From Pseudomonas sp. (GTDB lineage Bacteria; Pseudomonadota; Gammaproteobacteria; Pseudomonadales; Pseudomonadaceae): a stretch of 64,000 nt of DNA. Made by a program: the position numbers and the translations under genes. The notes beneath the pieces are model-generated. The model did not search any database. It was not told the DNA's origin and saw only the letters and a list, made by a program, of their open reading frames with translations. The stretch spans positions 1 through 64,000 of the forward strand of contig JAUYKV010000018.1 of the NCBI GenBank assembly GCA_030699825.1, given 5' to 3'. This document shows positions 59,733 to 64,000 of the stretch, piece after piece (the first letter of the stretch is position 1; each line of letters begins with the position of its first letter).

Positions 59733-61025
59733 ATGTCCAACCTGCTACTTCGCAGCCTGAGCCACATCGCCTCAGCCTGCCTCCTTCTGCTCCTGACCGC
59801 TTGTGCCGAAGCGCCCGCGCAATCGCTGGCCACGGTAGCCGACAGCCCGAGCAGCACGCCGAACAAGCAGCCCGAGCCGGCTGCTGCCGCGGCAAAACTC
59901 AGCTTCGCCGACTGGCGCGCCCTGCTGCGCAGCGATGCGATTGCCGCCGGCATCGACCCGGCCCTGTTCGATCGCGCCTTCGCCGGCGTCAGCCTAGACC
60001 CCAAGGTACTGGTCGCCGACAGCAGCCAACCGGAATTTACCCGGCCGGTATGGGAATACCTGGATGGTGCGGTCTCCCCCCAGCGCGTCGCTCGCGGTCA
60101 GAGCCTGTTACTGCAGCACGGCAACACCCTCGCGCGCATCGAAAAACGCTATGGCGTCGACCGGCAAACCCTGGTGGCGATCTGGGGCCTGGAGAGTAAC
60201 TTCGGCAGCAATATCGGCACGCACAACGTGATCCGCTCGCTCGCCACCCTGGCCTACGAAGGCCGCCGTCAGGTGTTCTGGCGCAGCCAGCTGCTTGCCG
60301 TGCTGCAGATCCTCCAGCATGGCGACATCACCCCGCAGCGCCTGGTCGGCTCCTGGGCCGGCGCCATGGGCCAGACCCAGTTCATGCCCACCACCTACAA
60401 CGAACATGCCGTGGATTTCGACGGCGACGGCCGCCGCGACCTCTGGACGTCCTCGGCTGACGCCCTGGCCTCGGCCGCCCATTACCTGCAGGCCTCGGGC
60501 TGGCAGAAAGGCCAACCCTGGGGCTACGAGGTGCGCCTGCCGCAGGCCTTCGACTACAGCCTGGCCGATCCGGAAGTGCGCCGCAGCCTGGCCGAGTGGA
60601 CGGCACTGGGCATCGAACCGCTCACGCCGCCAACCCAGGACCTCGCCAGCGAAACCATGGCGACCCTGCTGCTGCCGGCCGGTCATCGCGGCCCGGCCTT
60701 CCTGCTGCTGAGCAATTTCCGCAGCATCCTCAAATACAACAACTCGACCTCCTACGCCCTGGCCATCGGCTTGCTGGCCGACGGCCTGCGCGGTGGCGAA
60801 GGCGTACGCACCGCCTGGCCTCGCGAGGAGCGCCAACTGGGGCGCAGCGAGCGCATCGAACTGCAGGAACTGCTGGCGCAGAACGGCCTGGAGCCAGGCC
60901 CGGCCGACGGCATCATCGGCGCCAATACGCGCAAGGCCGTGCGCGCCTTCCAGCTGCAGCTGGGCTGGCCAGCCGACGGCTACCCGACCCAGGAGCTGCT
61001 GGTGCGGCTGCGTACGCCGCTCTGA
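59733..61025 (+). CDS. MltB-type lytic murein transglycosylase with peptidoglycan-binding domain
   Basis: The 430-residue lipoprotein (LLLLLTACAEAP) carries an SLT_2 domain with the catalytic Glu in LVAIWGLESNFGSNIG near 154, SWAGAMGQTQFMPTTY near 210 and DGDGRRDLWTSSADALAS. A C-terminal PG_binding_1 domain follows (LQELLAQNGLEPGPADGIIG, near 365). It cleaves murein to anhydro-muropeptides in the periplasm. It matches PAO1 gene order between holA and lipA. Confidence 0.92.
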   Translation: MSNLLLRSLSHIASACLLLLLTACAEAPAQSLATVADSPSSTPNKQPEPAAAAAKLSFADWRALLRSDAIAAGIDPALFDRAFAGVSLDPKVLVADSSQPEFTRPVWEYLDGAVSPQRVARGQSLLLQHGNTLARIEKRYGVDRQTLVAIWGLESNFGSNIGTHNVIRSLATLAYEGRRQVFWRSQLLAVLQILQHGDITPQRLVGSWAGAMGQTQFMPTTYNEHAVDFDGDGRRDLWTSSADALASAAHYLQASGWQKGQPWGYEVRLPQAFDYSLADPEVRRSLAEWTALGIEPLTPPTQDLASETMATLLLPAGHRGPAFLLLSNFRSILKYNNSTSYALAIGLLADGLRGGEGVRTAWPREERQLGRSERIELQELLAQNGLEPGPADGIIGANTRKAVRAFQLQLGWPADGYPTQELLVRLRTPL

Positions 61026-61038
61026 GCGAGCAGGGCTG

Positions 61039-61130
61039 AGAGGCTGTGAAAAAACTCCCGCCTACTGCGACCGCCCCCAGACGCCCGCTGCTGACGTTGC
61101 GCTACGGCACTCGATATTTTCACGGCCTCT
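61039..61130. repeat. Inverted element AGAGGCTGTGAAAA / TTTTCACGGCCTCT
   Basis: The ends pair almost exactly across 64 bases between the convergent transglycosylase and GFA genes. Related ends occur at 25641-25679, and a one-sided copy at 32671. Confidence 0.55.
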
Positions 61131-61133
61131 GAG

Positions 61134-61568
61134 CTATTCGGCCAGGCTCTGCCCCGAGCCGCCCATCTCCGCGGGCAGGTCGCGCAGCTTCGGTAGCCCA
61201 TCTCTGATCGGCAGGACCGCCTCCTGATAATGCACGTGCAGCGTCGGCCGGTACATCAGCTGCGGGATAAGCGCGGCATACACATCGACCAAGCCCATGC
61301 CAGGGTGTTCGGTGAACAGGTGGCCGCCGCAGCGCTTGCACCACTTGCGGCTACTGCCCGGCGTCTTGTTGTAACAGTCGATATTGTCGGCACCGCGGGT
61401 CACGCTCAGCGCCTCGGGCTTCCACAGGCTGAAGGCATTGACCGGCCCTGCCGACCACTGCCGACATGACTGACAGTGGCAATAGCCCATCGCCACCGGC
61501 TCGCCGCTGACCGTGAATTCGACCGCGCCGCAGAAACAGCGGCCCTGGTAAGGCTGTTGGCTACTCAT
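61134..61568 (-). CDS. GFA-family (Mss4-like) zinc protein
   Basis: The 144-residue protein has the zinc-binding cysteines of the glutathione-dependent formaldehyde-activating family: GRCFCGAVEF near 9, YCHCQSCRQWSAG near 29 and KWCKRCGGHLF near 75. Despite the name, most members have no proven role with formaldehyde. No adh or frm gene is near. GAGGAG precedes the start. Confidence 0.88.
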   Translation of the reverse strand: MSSQQPYQGRCFCGAVEFTVSGEPVAMGYCHCQSCRQWSAGPVNAFSLWKPEALSVTRGADNIDCYNKTPGSSRKWCKRCGGHLFTEHPGMGLVDVYAALIPQLMYRPTLHVHYQEAVLPIRDGLPKLRDLPAEMGGSGQSLAE

Positions 61569-61584
61569 GCTTGCTCTCCTCTAT

Positions 61585-61799
61585 CAGGCTGTTGAAAAAC
61601 TACCTGCGTTGTCGATACTGCGTTAAAAACGGCCTCAAAATGCTCATTTACAACACGTAAACTGCGCTTTTGATTCGCTGCGCTCACCCCTTCGGGGCCA
61701 GCCTACGGCTGTTACTGCGCTGCGCTTCGTTTCGGCCGTTTTTGCGGGGCCGCCATCGGTATTGTCTCGACTGCCTCGCCTACGTTTTTCAACGGCCTG
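61585..61799. repeat. 215-base element with CAGGC(T/C)GTTGAAAAAC inverted ends
   Basis: CAGGCTGTTGAAAAAC (left) and GTTTTTCAACGGCCTG (right) bound a non-coding stretch with internal palindromic bits such as CGGCC...GGCCG. A 78-base relative is at 21087-21164. The size and the ends recall a miniature transposable element. No target-site duplication is clear. Confidence 0.5.
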
Positions 61800-62742
61800 C
61801 TATATCGCTGTCCAGGCGCAGGCTTGTTGCCGGCGTACGCCGCACCTGCAATTCGAAGATGTCGGCACGGGCGTAATGCCCGCTGACGTCGAGGGTGCGC
61901 CGCGCCGGCGCCACCTGGGCGACATCGATGTCGGCATACAGAATGCCTTCCTCGCGGTGCAACGGACCGGCCACCAGCCGACCCATGGGGTCGACCACCA
62001 GCGAATCGCCGTCGTTGATCCATTCCTGCGGATCGGCAAACAGCTGCTCGCGGCCGGGAAAATCCTCGGGAATGTCGCTGCCGCGCAGCAGGGTGCCACT
62101 GCCGATCACCCAGCAGCGACCTTCGAGGGCGATGTGGCGCAGGCTGCCGACCCAGCTGTCGCCACTGTCGTAGGTCGGCGCGATGTAGATCTCCACGCCC
62201 TGGGCATAGAGCGCGTAGCGTGCCAGCGGCATGTAGTTCTCCCAGCAGATCAGCGTGCCCAGGCGGCCGACCGGAGTGTCCACCGTGCGCAGTCCCGCGG
62301 CATCGCCGGGCGCGTGCACCATGCGCTCGGGGTTGGTCGGCATCAGCTTGCGGTGACGGTTGAGCAGCTCACCGTCGGCGCCTATCACCACCACGCTGTT
62401 GTAGAGGGTGCCGCCGCCCTGGCGCCGCTCGCACTCATTGAGCCCACAGACCACGGTAACGCCATGCTCGCGGGCCGCTTGGTACAGAGGGTCGAGGTCC
62501 GCGCTGGCGAGGTCCACGGCATTGGCCAGCAGCCGCCCATGCAGCTGGCTCAGCAACGCACCATCGCGGCCCGGCGCCAGGCGCCAGATCCACGACGGGT
62601 AACCGGGTATGAACAACTCGGGCAAGACCACCAGCGCGGCTCCCGCCGCGGCGGCCTCGGCAACCGACTGCACGCTTCGCGCCAGGGTCGCGGCGCGATC
62701 GAGCAGCACGGGTGGGCGCTGGATGATGGCAATCATGGTCAT
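61789..62742 (-). CDS. Nitrilase-family carbon-nitrogen hydrolase
   Basis: The 317-residue protein has the nitrilase triad: Glu in VVLPELFIPGYPSW near 45, Lys in NRHRKLMPTNPERMVH near 128, and Cys in LGTLICWENYMPLARYALYA near 162. The CWENxMP motif places it with true nitrilases (nitrile to acid) rather than amidases or cyanide dihydratases. The substrate is not known. AGGAG precedes ATG 62742. It is divergent from an HxlR-type regulator, its probable controller. Confidence 0.88.
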   Translation of the reverse strand: MTMIAIIQRPPVLLDRAATLARSVQSVAEAAAAGAALVVLPELFIPGYPSWIWRLAPGRDGALLSQLHGRLLANAVDLASADLDPLYQAAREHGVTVVCGLNECERRQGGGTLYNSVVVIGADGELLNRHRKLMPTNPERMVHAPGDAAGLRTVDTPVGRLGTLICWENYMPLARYALYAQGVEIYIAPTYDSGDSWVGSLRHIALEGRCWVIGSGTLLRGSDIPEDFPGREQLFADPQEWINDGDSLVVDPMGRLVAGPLHREEGILYADIDVAQVAPARRTLDVSGHYARADIFELQVRRTPATSLRLDSDIAGR

Positions 62743-62879
62743 GATGTTCTCCTGTGCCTGGGCACTATCGACTATCGAAGTCTCAGCCTGCGCCTGGCAT
62801 ATCGAGCAGACTAGTCCAGAATCTGAAGTATTGAGTCTGGCGCCTCGAGCCCCAGGTGTTGCAACGGAGGAAGCTCAGG

Positions 62880-63611
62880 ATGGATGACAGCTACGGCCAA
62901 TTCTGTACGGTCGCACGCGCCGCCGAGGCGCTGTGCGAACGCTGGACGCCGCTGGTGGTGCGCGAGTTGCTATGCGGCAGCAAGCGTTTCAACGACCTGC
63001 ACCGCGGCGTACCGCGCATGTCCACCAGCCTGCTGAGCCAGCGCCTGCGCCACCTGGAGGAGCTCGGCGTGGTGCGGCGCACGGCCAATGGCAAGATCTG
63101 GGAGTACCGCCTGACCGAGGCGGGCGAGGATTTGCGCCCGATTATCATGGCGCTCGGCCACTGGGGCGCACACTGGATCGGCAGTCGCCTGCGCGACGAC
63201 GAACTCGACGCCGGCCTGCTGATGTGGGATGTGCGCCGCTTCGTGTGCCTCGCCGAATTCCCGTCGCGACCGGTGGTCATCCATTTCAGCTTCCGCGATG
63301 CACGGCCCGGCGAATCCGCATGGTGGCTGCTGGTCGAGCAGGGCGTGGCCGACCTGTGCCGCGACGATCCCGGCCGCGAGCCGACTCTGGTGGTGGACGC
63401 GACAGTGCGCGCCCTCACCGACGTCTGGAGTGGCGAACGCAGCCCAGGGGACGTGCTCCAGGCCCGCGAGTTGCGGGTAATGGGCGCGCCCGTGGACGCG
63501 CAGAACCTCTGGCGCTGGCTCGGCACCAGCGCCTTCGCCACAACTCGCAGCAGCGCCCGCCAGCAGATCGATGGCAGCGACTCCTCGGCACTCGCTGCCC
63601 GCCGCCGATGA
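62880..63611 (+). CDS. HxlR-type regulator with C-terminal SCP2-like domain
   Basis: The 243-residue protein begins with an HxlR winged helix: YGQFCTVARAAEALCERWTP (with the conserved Cys10), VVRELLCGSKRFNDLHRGVP and STSLLSQRLRHLEELGVVRR. Unlike plain HxlR proteins of about 110 residues, it continues with an alpha/beta domain like sterol-carrier protein 2 (LMWDVRRFVCLAEFPSRPVV to ATVRALTDVWSGE), a possible hydrophobic ligand sensor. GGAGG precedes the ATG. The 137-base gap to the divergent nitrilase gene should hold its operator. Confidence 0.85.
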   Translation: MDDSYGQFCTVARAAEALCERWTPLVVRELLCGSKRFNDLHRGVPRMSTSLLSQRLRHLEELGVVRRTANGKIWEYRLTEAGEDLRPIIMALGHWGAHWIGSRLRDDELDAGLLMWDVRRFVCLAEFPSRPVVIHFSFRDARPGESAWWLLVEQGVADLCRDDPGREPTLVVDATVRALTDVWSGERSPGDVLQARELRVMGAPVDAQNLWRWLGTSAFATTRSSARQQIDGSDSSALAARRR

Positions 63612-63840
63612 ATGGCGCGCAGCGGACGCTGGCCGCAGCTCGAGCACTGCAGCGCTGCGCCACGACCGGTCATCGACACCGCGGCATGCCGGCGGTCGCG
63701 CAGGTTCAGCCGCGCAGATAGGCCAGTCGCGCGCCCGCCAATGGACGGCCGTCAGCCTGCGCAAACGCCTACTGTGATAAACTGCGCGGCGGCCACAAGC
63801 CGCCTCGTCCACGGAGCCTCTAGCGGAGCCCAGATTGCCG
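63612..63840. other. Intergenic region before lipA
   Basis: No gene is supported. The lipA promoter should lie within the last 80 bases, but no element is clear. Confidence 0.4.
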
Positions 63841-64000
63841 ATGTCCGATACCTCCCAACCCAAAACCGTTGTCAGCGGCGAAAAATTTCGCACCACTCAG
63901 GGCACCACCGCGATCAAGGACGGGCAGAAGCACCGCGCCTCGAGCGAACCCCAGGTGTTCGAACCCAAACCCAAGTGGCTACGGGTCAAGGCACCCGGCG
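63841..64000 (+). CDS. lipA: Lipoyl synthase, N-terminal part (cut by window edge)
   Basis: The first 53 codons include VVSGEKFRTTQGTTAIKDGQ and the segment PKPKWLRVKAPG, which precedes the radical-SAM core in one Pseudomonas LipA type. The enzyme inserts two sulfurs into octanoyl groups on lipoyl domains. The iron-sulfur cysteines lie beyond the window. Position after the leuS-holA block agrees with PAO1. Confidence 0.75.
   Translation, partial: MSDTSQPKTVVSGEKFRTTQGTTAIKDGQKHRASSEPQVFEPKPKWLRVKAPG

Overview
The window is Pseudomonas chromosomal DNA. From about 10 kb onward it is GC-rich, with codon use typical of the genus, and gene order follows three blocks that I recall from P. aeruginosa PAO1: morA-glyA-mapZ-radA-YdcH genes-mscL-fpr, then speA-yciH-Nudix-DUF2333-gcbA, and finally lnt-YdcF-DUF1451-leuS-lptE-holA-(arfA)-lytic transglycosylase-lipA. 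The dispersed intergenic repeats (extragenic palindromes and a family reading CGTAGCCCGGATAAGC...) also fit a Pseudomonas of the alcaligenes/mendocina/stutzeri type. The species itself cannot be fixed from the sequence alone.

Region 1 (about 1-10,170) is an accessory island, visibly AT-richer and partly decayed. It holds a 1,292-residue SIR2-domain protein with a long helical-repeat tail (a candidate single-gene anti-phage NADase), a divergent inositol-monophosphatase-like gene, and an unknown gene divergent from an XRE regulator with a clear palindromic operator between them. A BPSL0761-family gene follows, then a frameshifted AbrB/MazE antitoxin with a DUF2384 remnant behind it, an IS21 IstB tail, and an intact AbrB-DUF2384 fusion antitoxin with no toxin next to it. 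The island ends with a group II intron-like 3' fragment and a winged-helix antitoxin-type gene whose nucleotidyltransferase partner has been cut to 18 codons.

Region 2 (10.2-21.1 kb) is a conserved block centred on cyclic di-GMP: the large transducer MorA, the PilZ adaptor MapZ and a stand-alone EAL protein, together with serine hydroxymethyltransferase, RadA, two YdcH proteins, MscL and ferredoxin-NADP reductase. Region 3 (21.2-36.9 kb) holds housekeeping and stress genes: RlmG, the cyanide-insensitive oxidase operon cioAB with a DUF2474 subunit and a perfect ANR box upstream, a DJ-1 protein, a purine permease, TrmA, a DUF411 copper-type protein, a RIO kinase, Ada, a MazG-like pyrophosphohydrolase with CmoM, two DUF4136 lipoproteins, a GNAT enzyme and an SdiA-regulated-type protein.

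Region 4 (36.9-51.4 kb) starts with a SulP anion transporter and a tandem Usp protein, preceded by a possible leader peptide. An intact GGDEF enzyme and a doubly deleted GGDEF pseudogene follow, then a YbaK deacylase, a MATE exporter, speA-yciH, a Nudix enzyme, DUF2333 and GcbA. Region 5 (51.7 kb to the end) covers envelope and translation genes: lnt, a YdcF-like protein, leuS, lptE, holA, arfA (with its non-stop hairpin inside the reading frame), an MltB-type transglycosylase, a GFA-family protein, a nitrilase divergent from an HxlR-type regulator, and the start of lipA.

No tRNA, rRNA, CRISPR array, complete insertion sequence or replication origin was seen.
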